64,000 nt of DNA, from IMG/VR virus record IMGVR_UViG_3300043775_002630, positions 1 through 64,000 of that record. One strand, given 5' to 3'. The notes beneath the pieces are model-generated. The model was given only the letters and a program-made list of their open reading frames with translations. It made no database searches and was not told the origin of the DNA. Positions 8,331-18,800 of this stretch are shown here, one piece after another. This DNA comes from a virus. Position numbers and translations under genes: made by a program. Positions within the stretch are counted from its first letter, which is position 1; every line of letters begins with the position of its first letter.

Positions 8331-11308
8331 TAGTTACAATTGATACTTAAGTTTATGCAGACATTTAATTCTACCGAGTCTTGTAAATTCTGAGTCGCAC
8401 AACTCAGATTTGTTATTGTCAACTTATTACCGTTTAGGGTATAAGTAAAACCATATTGGAATAATTTGTATAAATTATCTATCAAGGTTGTTCTCCACAT
8501 AAAGTTTGTTGGTGCATCGTTGATTCCATAACCCTGATAGAAGTATTGATTAATAATTACCTGTCCCCCAATTTTTAACTCCAAATACCACTGAGAATTA
8601 ATTGAGTTCTGAATACACTGTGTCAGTGTTAAACCTGACTCTGTCAAGAAATTATCAACTCTGTTGTTCAATATGGACGTGAAACTTGAAACATTAGTAT
8701 CTCCATTCAACCAAGGGTAAATAAAGAAGTCCACATACTCCGTATTACAATCGTAATCGAAAATGTTTGTTGTGATGAAACAAGGTTCAGCAGGAACAGG
8801 AATGATTTGACAACCCCTTTGTCTTCTATAAACATATTTCTGTCTGTGGAAAATAGAGTTTTCTAATCTTGTTCCTGAATTCCAAATTGTTGTGGCGGGT
8901 ATCATATTTTCAATCAACTTCATCCAATATGGACCTAACGAGTTTACATATTCAATAAGTTTTTGATACGTGTATTTGTTGTTAGGTAATCCAACTGTCT
9001 GTTCTGATTGAAGGTATTTCCAAAATATAGATTGCAGTGTTAGATATCCGCCAGTCTTACCGTCACTTGAATACATCCTATTACGAGTGTTAATCATATT
9101 CTGCCAAAAAGTCTGAGCAAATTCAAAGAATGTTTTGCTCTGAGGTTGGGGGTCAATAAACGTATCATCAACACCATATGGGAATATGAAATCGGCAGTA
9201 AATCCTGATGATGGAATTGGATAGTCGTATTTGTTTGACTGGTCCCAAACATCGTAAGTAAAACCTTGTCCAACGTTTAAGAATATGTCAACGTTTTTAA
9301 CGTTAAGAACTAGCTTATCGTTATCGGTATAGTAATATGAATTAAAACCACCTTCAACTGAAACTCTTAACTTATTGTCATCATCTAACCAAGATTTTTT
9401 ATTATCAACAACTTTAACAATTTTGAATCCCTCTTTCATATATGGGAATTGTTCAAATCTTTGAAGGTAAATTCCACCATAAGTGAAAGGTTGTAATTGT
9501 GTTTGGATATTGGTGTTGTCCCCCGTAAATGTTAAACCATTTAATTGTAATTCGTTAGGACTTCTGTGTTGTGGAGTTTGTTCATACCAACCAGCGCCTT
9601 CTTGGAAGAATGTTGAGTTTGTTCCCAATCCTGGTGTTGGTGCTTTAGGCCAACCAAAAATATCTACAGGATAATCATCCCTCAATATTGTCACATCATC
9701 ATATTGTGTATTTGTTGTGTAGGCACTATACAAAACACCTTTCAATTTATAAGTGTTTGCACTATCTAAACTTGGTACCGTATTTACGTATGTTCCACCT
9801 GATAACTGAGCGAATTGCGTATTAAATTTCGCCATATCAATTCTTTGGTCAGCCAAGTAAACGTGCTCATTATAATCAATCAAAGCATCAGGCGCCCCAA
9901 TTAATCTTAATAAGAATTCTACGGACCTTCTTGTTCCTTTAGATTTGAATAGGTAGGCAGAATTTAAAATAAGGTTTCTATAGAACTGATAGTTTAACTC
10001 TGTAGGTGTTAATGACGCCGCATAACCAGGGTATTCACTTATACCTGTATTACCAAATACAGAATCTAAAAAGTTTTCATTTGTAATTGGTGAGAAATTG
10101 TTAGACCATCCTAAAGTTTTTGATAAGTTAACCAATAACTGTGATGGAATATCGTTTTGAGGAACATAATTAACGTTATTCATAAATGCCAGTGCATCAA
10201 TGAATTGTTTTATTTGGTCAAAACTTCTACCATATAGTTGTAAAACTTTTTCAACTTTATGGTCCATAGTATCAAATTCTTTAATTGAATCCGTAACTAA
10301 AAATCTTGATATTAAGTTTGTTTTGAATGAATCCAAATACTCAGCCATATCAGCCAACTTGGCAAGATAAGTATCAAAAGATGCCGACCTAATGTCTAAG
10401 TTCCAAGGACCATCTTTTGGCCAAGTAACCGTGTCGTAAGCAGTATAAAACTGACCCGCATCGTTCTGTCTTGGGACTTGGAAATTTGCAGTGTATGGTG
10501 GTTGGATTTGTCTATTAAGTAAGAATTTCTCAATCTCATCAAAATTCTCTAAAAATACTTTGTCCGTAATATAGTCGTTTAACTTGACAAGGTAGTCGTC
10601 ATATATTGTTGTTGCGGTTCCAAATGGTTGACCTGAAACAATCAGTTGAATCTGACCTGAACTTAAACTTTGTGCTGGTGTAAATCCGATTACTTGATAA
10701 TCAATTCCAGAGAACGTTAAAGCGTAATTCAAATATGACTTTGTCATATCTCGATATTCCGACGCAATAATTTCACGAGCGGCTAAATTTGTTGTCGCAC
10801 TTACCGAAAAATCTATTATAAACGGATTATTAATTCTTTCAACAGGGATTTTAAATATTGTTTCGTCTTCAACAGAATCATAAACAATATTTGTCGCCGT
10901 AGCGCCAGTTGTAAAATCTGTCATTAGATAATACACATCCAATGAAGCAGGAAAAAAATTAATTATCTTTTGGATTGATACTGAAAATCTTTTTGCCAAA
11001 GAACCATACAACGAAAAGTTTAATACTTGGGAGACATCGTAATTAGGATACACTCTGAATTGTGTTGCCTGTATTCTTCTACTCTCATTTAAATCGTTGA
11101 TGTCTAACCCTTCCAAATTTATTGGTTCGGAAAAAGTTCCGATTGAAAAGGTTCTGTTAACTTTTTCGGTTACACTTGTTGTAAAGTCAAAAACAGCCGA
11201 GGTAAGACCTCCCCCATCAACAACTTGGAATCCAACGATGTTGTCAAAAGCACCTGTTCCATTTCCTGGTCTTGGTGGGTAAAAAAACTTGTTGCTGTTA
11301 ATTGCCAT
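8330..11308 (-). CDS. large baseplate/tail protein with P2 gpI-like region
   Basis: This 992-residue protein lies at the join between baseplate and fibre genes. Its central part (about residues 330-500) has the shape of tail protein I families. It contains a long helical stretch, then a phrase with LSKTLGWSNN, then YLFKSKGTRRSVEFLLRLIGAP, a kind of segment common in proteins that bridge the baseplate and fibres. The C-terminal ~140 residues form a separate domain with several cysteines, which may be a fibre-attachment domain. The gene is joined to both neighbours by 1-bp TAATG overlaps. A role as a baseplate periphery protein is inferred; exact equivalence to T4 gp7, gp8 or gp10 is not claimed. 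Confidence 0.65.
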   Translation of the reverse strand: MAINSNKFFYPPRPGNGTGAFDNIVGFQVVDGGGLTSAVFDFTTSVTEKVNRTFSIGTFSEPINLEGLDINDLNESRRIQATQFRVYPNYDVSQVLNFSLYGSLAKRFSVSIQKIINFFPASLDVYYLMTDFTTGATATNIVYDSVEDETIFKIPVERINNPFIIDFSVSATTNLAAREIIASEYRDMTKSYLNYALTFSGIDYQVIGFTPAQSLSSGQIQLIVSGQPFGTATTIYDDYLVKLNDYITDKVFLENFDEIEKFLLNRQIQPPYTANFQVPRQNDAGQFYTAYDTVTWPKDGPWNLDIRSASFDTYLAKLADMAEYLDSFKTNLISRFLVTDSIKEFDTMDHKVEKVLQLYGRSFDQIKQFIDALAFMNNVNYVPQNDIPSQLLVNLSKTLGWSNNFSPITNENFLDSVFGNTGISEYPGYAASLTPTELNYQFYRNLILNSAYLFKSKGTRRSVEFLLRLIGAPDALIDYNEHVYLADQRIDMAKFNTQFAQLSGGTYVNTVPSLDSANTYKLKGVLYSAYTTNTQYDDVTILRDDYPVDIFGWPKAPTPGLGTNSTFFQEGAGWYEQTPQHRSPNELQLNGLTFTGDNTNIQTQLQPFTYGGIYLQRFEQFPYMKEGFKIVKVVDNKKSWLDDDNKLRVSVEGGFNSYYYTDNDKLVLNVKNVDIFLNVGQGFTYDVWDQSNKYDYPIPSSGFTADFIFPYGVDDTFIDPQPQSKTFFEFAQTFWQNMINTRNRMYSSDGKTGGYLTLQSIFWKYLQSEQTVGLPNNKYTYQKLIEYVNSLGPYWMKLIENMIPATTIWNSGTRLENSIFHRQKYVYRRQRGCQIIPVPAEPCFITTNIFDYDCNTEYVDFFIYPWLNGDTNVSSFTSILNNRVDNFLTESGLTLTQCIQNSINSQWYLELKIGGQVIINQYFYQGYGINDAPTNFMWRTTLIDNLYKLFQYGFTYTLNGNKLTITNLSCATQNLQDSVELNVCINLSINCN

Positions 11309-12216
11309 TATCCTGTAATCGTCGTGAAGTTTTTAGTGAAATCAATGTTATTACCTCTATCTTGACGAACTTCATATAACAACGCATTAAATTGGTCACG
11401 AATTTCAAACAAGTTGTATTGTTTGTAAATGTTGTTTTGACTATCATACATTGTGTATACACCGTCATCAATAGATTTGGTTTGGTTACCGTAAAGGGCA
11501 ATTGCAAGTGATGAGATATCGTATTCAACAATATCAATTTCAACTGTCACAGGATTGAAGTAGGTATTTGTGATAATGATACCTTGTCCTGGCTGTCCAA
11601 TAAATGGTGTTGCGTTAGGTTTATTTGTTGGTGATGAAGATGGTGTTACTGTTAGGAATAATAAATTTGTTACCCCATCAACATATCTATATCTAACCGC
11701 CTTTTGAGTTGTGTTTATTTGATTTGTAACCACAGGTTCACAATAAAAACAAGATGTAACAATTCTAAAAAAGTTTGGTATTTTAGAACCATCAGCATTC
11801 AAATACTCAATTCTAAAACCTATAAGACCTTGTGGTACAAATTTATTTCTATATTGTGAAGGCACGTTATTTAGGTCTACAATAATACCTTTTACGTTAG
11901 GTAATGCACTAAGAACACCACAATCAGTAATTGTGGTTCTAATTTGTGCAGGTCTAATCATCAAAGTGTAGATTCCTATGTCAGTAAATTCATCTGCAGG
12001 TAATGTTAGGTTGTATAAACCTCCCAAAATCTCAACATTAGCATTTCCACCTGTTTGTTCATTATTGAAGTATGGTCTCAATATTGAAGGTGCGTCAAGG
12101 GTCTTGAGAACAAAATCCTCAGTCTCATCTCTCGATGGCGTGTAATTTAAGATTATCTCAACATCTTCGGGTGAGACATCTGCCGGTCTAATCGTTCCGT
12201 ATGTTCCAATTGCCAT
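11308..12216 (-). CDS. baseplate-region structural protein, unknown
   Basis: I do not recognise this 302-residue protein. The N-terminus (MAIGTYGTIRPADVSPEDVE) is followed by a beta-rich body; a CFYCEP motif sits near residue 155 and the C-terminal third contains DDGVYTMYDSQNNIY. It is acidic overall and has no signal peptide or membrane segment. Its stop overlaps the start of the gpI-like gene as TAATG, so it is translationally coupled to a baseplate protein. A role in baseplate or fibre attachment is inferred from this context. Confidence 0.7.
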   Translation of the reverse strand: MAIGTYGTIRPADVSPEDVEIILNYTPSRDETEDFVLKTLDAPSILRPYFNNEQTGGNANVEILGGLYNLTLPADEFTDIGIYTLMIRPAQIRTTITDCGVLSALPNVKGIIVDLNNVPSQYRNKFVPQGLIGFRIEYLNADGSKIPNFFRIVTSCFYCEPVVTNQINTTQKAVRYRYVDGVTNLLFLTVTPSSSPTNKPNATPFIGQPGQGIIITNTYFNPVTVEIDIVEYDISSLAIALYGNQTKSIDDGVYTMYDSQNNIYKQYNLFEIRDQFNALLYEVRQDRGNNIDFTKNFTTITG

Positions 12217-12233
12217 TTTTTAGTTCTTATTTT

Positions 12234-12241
12234 AATAAATA
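12234..12241 (-). promoter_or_regulatory. TATTTATA-like motif
   Basis: TATTTATT on the coding strand lies 17 nt before the start at 12216, inside the only gap (27 bp) of this gene run. Possible internal phage promoter. Confidence 0.3.
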
Positions 12242-12243
12242 GT

Positions 12244-13311
12244 TTATGCCTTTTTTTCTATGACAAAATATCCATATCCATAGTTAATCATATCACTTAA
12301 ATTGTCTACCTCACCAATTCTTCTAACAGGTTCATATGCAGCAATCTTACCCCTTTCAACATATACATCTGTTGTTATTTGTGGTTGGTCAACAGATTTC
12401 ATCAGTAATGGGTTTTTTATAATCGGTACCGCAGTGATATTATCCTCTGTAAAACCACTACTATTTTCAAAGTATATTGTTTGTCCGTCAACATAATCAT
12501 AGTAATCAACACCATTTACAGTGTATGCGGTATAAACAGGATTCATTTGAGTTATTGCCCCAATAATCGCACCTTTTTGAATTACAGGAACCCCAATAAT
12601 ATATTGAACGTTTCCGTATTGTTCCAACATTTTTAATTGTGATGTTGTGTTACCAGAAACAACAAAAGGAACTTGTTCGTATGATTTTGTTTCTTGAGCC
12701 TCAATTGTGTTAATTGCGTCACCGCTAAAAATGTAATCATAACTAACAGGTGTTGCGGACCAACTACCACCTAATGGTTGGAAAAATGCTTTACCAAGTG
12801 GGTTGTAAATAACCGTATTTGAGAAAGGAACCTTAACATCTTTTTTAACAGTATTAATTCCAAATGGATTAGTCTGTTTCATTGTTATGGTATAACCAGA
12901 AGAGAACAAAGGATATGTATGTTGAAGTGTCCCTCCATTAAAATTTTCAATCGGGCTATTGTCTCCCCAATCAATAGTGTATTGAGAAAATTCCAAGAAT
13001 TTTTTTAAGTCTGATGAGGTGTTATAAACAGTAAACAAATATGGATTTGCAGTGGTTGATGAGAATACAAAGTTTGTCGTTACATCTGATTGAAAAGCTG
13101 CTCCATCAAAAGGACTATAATATCCCATTTCAATGGTAGTGTCAGTTAACATAATTGGGACGGTAAGTCCTGTCATTATTGACGTTCCATTTGGACCACC
13201 ACTTAATACTTGGGACATACCAGAATAAACCCCATAAGTTTCACCATTTACGGTAACTTGTGAAAGGTCAGACTTTATAAACTCAGGTGATACAACAAAT
13301 CTATAATCCAT
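12244..13311 (-). CDS. PKD-like-domain baseplate/fibre structural protein
   Basis: This 355-residue protein has a PKD-type immunoglobulin-like domain at about residues 95-175. It shows the characteristic YTIDWGDNSP, a downstream LQHTYP and GYTITMKQTNPFG. PKD folds are frequent in Bacteroidota surface proteins and also occur in phage tail proteins, where they often support carbohydrate or surface binding. The flanking segments are not recognised. The start overlaps the previous stop (TAATG). A structural role in the baseplate periphery is inferred from the neighbours. Confidence 0.7.
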   Translation of the reverse strand: MDYRFVVSPEFIKSDLSQVTVNGETYGVYSGMSQVLSGGPNGTSIMTGLTVPIMLTDTTIEMGYYSPFDGAAFQSDVTTNFVFSSTTANPYLFTVYNTSSDLKKFLEFSQYTIDWGDNSPIENFNGGTLQHTYPLFSSGYTITMKQTNPFGINTVKKDVKVPFSNTVIYNPLGKAFFQPLGGSWSATPVSYDYIFSGDAINTIEAQETKSYEQVPFVVSGNTTSQLKMLEQYGNVQYIIGVPVIQKGAIIGAITQMNPVYTAYTVNGVDYYDYVDGQTIYFENSSGFTEDNITAVPIIKNPLLMKSVDQPQITTDVYVERGKIAAYEPVRRIGEVDNLSDMINYGYGYFVIEKKA

Positions 13312-14129
13312 TAGGGTGCAACATATTCATACCATTTTATCGGTGATGCCACCGTACCAACTCTTTCAAAAGTTATTGTATCATACATTGTGTATGTTTG
13401 AGTCGGGTAATCCAAAGCCACTAAATAATAAAAATTAAATAATGAGTTAGGGCCAAAACTATTGGTTACTTGTTCTGATTGTGGTCTATTAACAAATCTT
13501 GTAAATGAACCGTCTTTTGCGTTCCAAAACTTACAAGAAACATAAAACTTATCTATATCCAAATATGTTCGTGATTTCAACCAATAAATAAAATAACCGT
13601 CTTTATCTCCAACCCAATCCAAAACATAACTTGGTTTCATAATTGAAACATCCTGACCTTGCATTACAGCAGGCATTTTCAAACCTTGGGTTACTGGTAA
13701 AATAACAGTTAAATAAATTGTTTGACCTTTATCACTTGGTGAGTTATAATAATCAAGTTTCCAAAATGAATTTTTAAAACCATTTGAAAAGTAATATACC
13801 TCATCCGTTGAGAAGTCATCGGCTCTGTAATCAACAATCCAGTTTTGTGTAGAACCTGTCCCACTTATTGAGCCACCCGAAAAGAAATAAAAATCATAAT
13901 TTAAACTGGTGTCATAAACACCTAAATTAGTATTGTTAACATCGGTAACACCTGAATGTGAAAACCTATCAGTTTCAAAGTCTATAGGTCTACCAGCAAC
14001 ATCCCTATCAATTTCAGTTTGAATTGCATTGATTTCATTTTCGGTGTCGAGAAGTTCCCAATCCAATTGAACAGGTATATTTAAAATCCTGTCACTATTA
14101 CGTGGTACGGTTAATGTTATTTTATTCAC
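13311..14129 (-). CDS. baseplate-region structural protein, unknown
   Basis: I do not recognise this protein (272 residues from the chosen start). It is rich in Tyr, Trp, Phe and Asp, as expected for a beta-structured virion protein, and ends in ASPIKWYEYVAP. The GTG at 14129 was chosen because it gives an 8-bp overlap with the upstream gene, the same overlap as at the next junction (15809-15816). A TTG at 14156 would overlap by 35 bp. It is followed by a TAATG junction to the PKD-domain gene, so these genes are probably co-translated. Confidence 0.68.
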   Translation of the reverse strand: MNKITLTVPRNSDRILNIPVQLDWELLDTENEINAIQTEIDRDVAGRPIDFETDRFSHSGVTDVNNTNLGVYDTSLNYDFYFFSGGSISGTGSTQNWIVDYRADDFSTDEVYYFSNGFKNSFWKLDYYNSPSDKGQTIYLTVILPVTQGLKMPAVMQGQDVSIMKPSYVLDWVGDKDGYFIYWLKSRTYLDIDKFYVSCKFWNAKDGSFTRFVNRPQSEQVTNSFGPNSLFNFYYLVALDYPTQTYTMYDTITFERVGTVASPIKWYEYVAP

Positions 14130-15816
14130 AGTCGTCAATAATTGGTTGTGCTCCAATAGACACCCCTTGTATTATATCTTGATAATTACTTCCTTCTGGA
14201 ATTAACTTGAATATAACACTCTCAAAAGGGTATTGAGCATTGTTTAAGAATGGGTAAATAACCCCTCTGTTATTATCATCAAACTCACCAACACTATACG
14301 GTTCTCTCCATCTGAAAAGATTATCAGATGATGAATAGAATGCATAATTAGGTACGTCTTCAGTTATATCAGGAACACCTGTTTCAACATAACTTGAATA
14401 CACTTTGAGAGTTGTTGGATAGTGAACTTTGTAATAATATCCACCCGTATTTCCTGTTGGTGAATCAACAGTTTTAAACACATCTTGATTGAATTTTATC
14501 TTTTGAATGTATGGTGATATCACTCTCTCAATTTGTTCATAATCATTCCACTCACAAAAATCACCATCAATTAAATCACCAATATTTAAAACATTATTAT
14601 AATAAAAAGTCTCTGTTGAACCATTTGTTTTTGTGTGGCTTGAAACGGTTATGTTAGTATCTGAATATGAGTTGTTATCGTCCCACCAAGAATTAATATC
14701 TTTAGTTATATTAAAAAACCATCCTTGTTTTAAACCACTATTATTAAATGGTTTATTAAAATAACCGCTATAACCCTTATTAACTATCGATAAAAATATT
14801 TCAGGTAATGGTCTCTTTTGGTTATCAACAACACCATTCAAATCCAAGTCTTTTTTCATCGTAAAGTTATAATTTAACGATGATGTCTTTTTAGATACCC
14901 TATCTAAATTATTAGGCGTAATTGATGAAAATTCGTATTGTCTAACATTTTTAAATGGGTTTAATTCAAAACCTGTTTTAGTAACATATATGTCTGATTC
15001 ATTAGCCAATACTTTGTTTCTTCTTACATAATACTTTGACTTAGTTTCTAAGTTGTCAGGATTGGCAATTCTTTTAAATGTCCCTAAGGTACCATTACTA
15101 AAAGTTGTACCAGTGTATCCAACGTCAATTAAGTTAAAAATGTATTCACTACTATTTGACTTCGAATCACCTAAAGAAAATACGTTAAAAACTTTTTGAT
15201 TTCCATTATAGGTTAATGATAGTTCAACATAATCAGCAACCGTTAATCCGTGAGGCATAAAACATTGGAATGAGATTATATTTGCACCACCTTGTTTAGA
15301 ATTAAATACCACAAATGGTATACCATCTTGGGCTTGGAAATTTAGAGTGTTACCACTATAAGTCGCCTCCATATTTTTTGTATAATCATTTTCAGCTGCG
15401 TGAGTAATGTAATAAGTCCAATTGTATGTGTACGCGCTCTGTGCAACATAAACAAAATGATTATCATTAACATATGGTCTAAAAAAATCAAACTCATAAT
15501 ATTGTGGAAACCCTTTCCATATCCCAGAAAGTTTTGACTGTACCGCGTCAACATAAAAAAGATTATATTGGAATGGTAAATAATCTGTGGTTCCAGTGTA
15601 GGTGTTGTCGTATATGTAATCAACTTTAAATGTTGGTCGATAAGTTTCAGAAATTTCTCTTTCGTCTTCATATAATTGTGCAAGACTAATTGATGTGTTT
15701 CTAACGAATTGTATTAACTCTTTCTGCGTTTGATTTAAATCAATAGTAACTTGAGAGTCTAATATTGGTGCAGACTTAAAACTTAAACGTGATGGAACTA
15801 TAGTAAAATTATTCAT
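14122..15816 (-). CDS. large baseplate-region structural protein, unknown
   Basis: This 564-residue protein is rich in Tyr, Asn, Ser and Thr with no signal peptide or membrane segment. The N-terminal ~100 residues contain a charged helical part (SLAQLYEDEREISE) before a long beta-rich body. It overlaps the preceding 1739-residue gene by 8 bp. Its place among large genes after gp6 suggests a baseplate wedge or fibre-connector component. I cannot link it to a named family by reading. Confidence 0.7.
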   Translation of the reverse strand: MNNFTIVPSRLSFKSAPILDSQVTIDLNQTQKELIQFVRNTSISLAQLYEDEREISETYRPTFKVDYIYDNTYTGTTDYLPFQYNLFYVDAVQSKLSGIWKGFPQYYEFDFFRPYVNDNHFVYVAQSAYTYNWTYYITHAAENDYTKNMEATYSGNTLNFQAQDGIPFVVFNSKQGGANIISFQCFMPHGLTVADYVELSLTYNGNQKVFNVFSLGDSKSNSSEYIFNLIDVGYTGTTFSNGTLGTFKRIANPDNLETKSKYYVRRNKVLANESDIYVTKTGFELNPFKNVRQYEFSSITPNNLDRVSKKTSSLNYNFTMKKDLDLNGVVDNQKRPLPEIFLSIVNKGYSGYFNKPFNNSGLKQGWFFNITKDINSWWDDNNSYSDTNITVSSHTKTNGSTETFYYNNVLNIGDLIDGDFCEWNDYEQIERVISPYIQKIKFNQDVFKTVDSPTGNTGGYYYKVHYPTTLKVYSSYVETGVPDITEDVPNYAFYSSSDNLFRWREPYSVGEFDDNNRGVIYPFLNNAQYPFESVIFKLIPEGSNYQDIIQGVSIGAQPIIDDCE

Positions 15817-18800
15817 CTGCCAAATATTTTTCCTTAAATTTATCTAAAGCGCTGGCACCATTTATTAATCCAAAATAAAAATGATTTGGTGCACCAACTA
15901 AAAATGTTCTTGGGTAATTACCAGCGTTTAATGATAATAATCCATTGTTATCTACATTATAGATATAACCACGAGCATATAAATCATTGGTAAGAGCGTT
16001 TGAACCTAAGAAGTATGTTGGACTGACAGGGTTGGTTCTACTAAGTGACTGATACTTGTATTGTTGTATATTTGAACCATCCGTTGCCCAGTTATTATTT
16101 TCACCTCCAAATATAGTATTAGAACCGCCAAATGTAGTTGTCCTCCACTGATAAAATGGAACCGTTTGTGATTTAATACCATAAACATATTGATACGCGT
16201 TTGCAGTAGGATTAGGTCTAAAATTTATTCTACCAGGTGTTATAAAGTCTTTATACTGAAGGTCTTCCGTTGTTGAAGAGAAAAACACCGCCATAACTGA
16301 TTTAGAGCCCGGAGCACCTAAAATTTGAATCTCACTTGTTGATGTGTTACCAGTACTTTCATATGCGTCGGGTGAAAATTTAACAACACCAAATTCAGAA
16401 TTTATTGACATAAGTTGCGCCAAATCCCCATCAACTCTTCTTTCTTCTCTTGAGAATAATTGGTTAACAACACCATTAGGATTACCCAATGTTAATAATT
16501 TACTTAAGTATTCAGAATTTGAAATTCTACTAACAACAAAGAGGTTAACTAAGTCTGAAGTGTCCCCATAGCTTGACGGTGTGATTTGATTTATCACGTA
16601 TCCTCTCATACTTGGTTCTAAACTAAGCTCTGCGTAAATAAAATCTTTAGGTCCTAAGTTTATAACTGTTGTTGGGAATAATAAATTTCTAGTATTTAAA
16701 GAACCAGTCTCATTTAGAGGTGTTGGTATCTTACCAATAAATCTATTTATTGTTGCACTATATGGACTACTTCTCATATAGAAGTTAGCACTTGATTTAT
16801 CATAGTAAACAAACTCCTTACAATATAATATTTCATCCAAAGTGTTATCACTATTAAAAATAGGTCTTGTTTGAATTGGTACCGTAAACAGTGTTCCGTT
16901 TATCCAGTTATTTGTAAAAGTTTGAGCTAAAACTCCTCTACATAAAGCGTAAAAGAATCTAAATCTTAGACCCCATTCTTTAAACGCCAATAAATCTTTG
17001 CGAATGGCAGCTCCATTAATTTTTGGTCCGTCAGGCATAATCACATAACACCCTCTTTCAACAACATCAGTTGCGGGGCAGTTAGGGTTTATACTAAATG
17101 TTGTTCCTTGATTCTCATAACAACTTAGACTAACCATATTAGCACAATCAAAACTTTCTAAAACGTTTGTACTTGCTGGTAAATCTTGGATGTCAGGTTC
17201 TACAGTTTCAAATCCCGTTGAGAAGTTTTCAGTTGTAAAATCTTCACTGTCGGTGTTTAAAACATATATCGCAAAACCATTGTTTTGTTGTAATACAGGG
17301 ACAATAGAATCCCAACTTGACCCATCTAAATAATCCGAACTAGGTAGTCTATCAGTTCTCATAACATTATAAAACTTAGATTGAATATTGTTATTAAAAC
17401 TTGTACCAGTAAATTTAGGTAATAGTGAAAAAGACAGGTATAATGAACTCGTGTTATTAGGTTTCTCAGATGATATTGTATAGTAGTAATCACCACCCGA
17501 TAAATCTTCTGAGTTATCATATCTAGCCCAATTTGGTGTCGAAGAATAACTGTTGTTTACACTATTAGTTGTTAATGATTGGGCTCCGCTAAGTGTTGGT
17601 CTGTTAAAGAATCCGGTTACAAACGAAAAATTACTCGATGCGTTCGGACCATAAAAATAAGTTCCAAAATTAGTAGATTTATCTAAACTACTATAGTATC
17701 CAACATTCTCTGATGTAAAACCTGAAAAGTCATTACCCGCTCTAAAAAATTTAGATGGTATGAAAATCTCAGTTTGATTACTATGATTTTGAACTGAGAT
17801 TGTTGATGAACTATTTAACGCTTGAATTGGTACATTTATTCTTGTTTCACCCGTAATAATAATATCATTTTCATTCGGAAACCCAAGTATTTTACCAACC
17901 CCATACTTGTTAGTATATTTCGGTGAATATGGGTCAACACCTCTTTGTAATATCAGAACATATTGATTATCAAAATCACTAAAGACATCTCGTGTCTTTA
18001 ATGTTTTAGTTGATAAATCACTACCATCACTGTTACCAGGCCAAGCTAAAAGATTTCTAGCGTTGTATTTTATAATTGTTGATGAGTCTAACATTTCAAC
18101 AAACCCCCCATAACTTATTGGTGGTGGACAGTTACCAACAACTGTTATACTACCTTGGTCTATAGTTGGTGGTTGACACGCACAAATATCCATACTAATA
18201 GGGTCGTATCTTCCAAATCCATCATCAACTGTAGGACCTAACGATACTGTTTGAGGTGTGTTATTACAATCTATGTAGTTTATAGTTGTAGAAGTAGGTG
18301 CATTTGTATACGGTTCTATTGTTGTTATAGTATATGTTTGACAAGTAGAACAACCTTGAGATGCACTCAAGTTAAACGCCTCACTCATTGTGATTGCAGT
18401 GATAACTTGATAATACTCAATATCCATAGGATATTTGTAATTCGTTTCGGTTGAACCTGTATTCAAATAGTAGGTAACACTACTATTTGTGAATTGACCT
18501 GTTGCGTAATCAATCTGTATCGGTCCTGCAGATGGAAATAAAGTTTCTCCTGAGATACCAGTAATGTAAGCACCATCAAAAGTTTCTCCTGTGTATAGAT
18601 AGTTAACGTCTTTACTGCTTTGTGGATTTACAAAAGTAAGTAATGTACCAGTTTCAAAATTAGTTGATGTTACAATTGTTAAGCTGTTGTCATAGTGATT
18701 TACACCCGTATTTCCGGTGTAGTTAAAACTGACACTCATTTTATTGATATCATCAAAATATTTTTTTCTTGTGTTGAATGTATTAATTCTCGCTCCCATA

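Noticed and set aside
14130-14156. TTG start at 14156 for the gene ending at 13311
   Set aside because: A GTG at 14129 gives the same 8-bp overlap seen at the neighbouring junction, so it was preferred; not fully certain.
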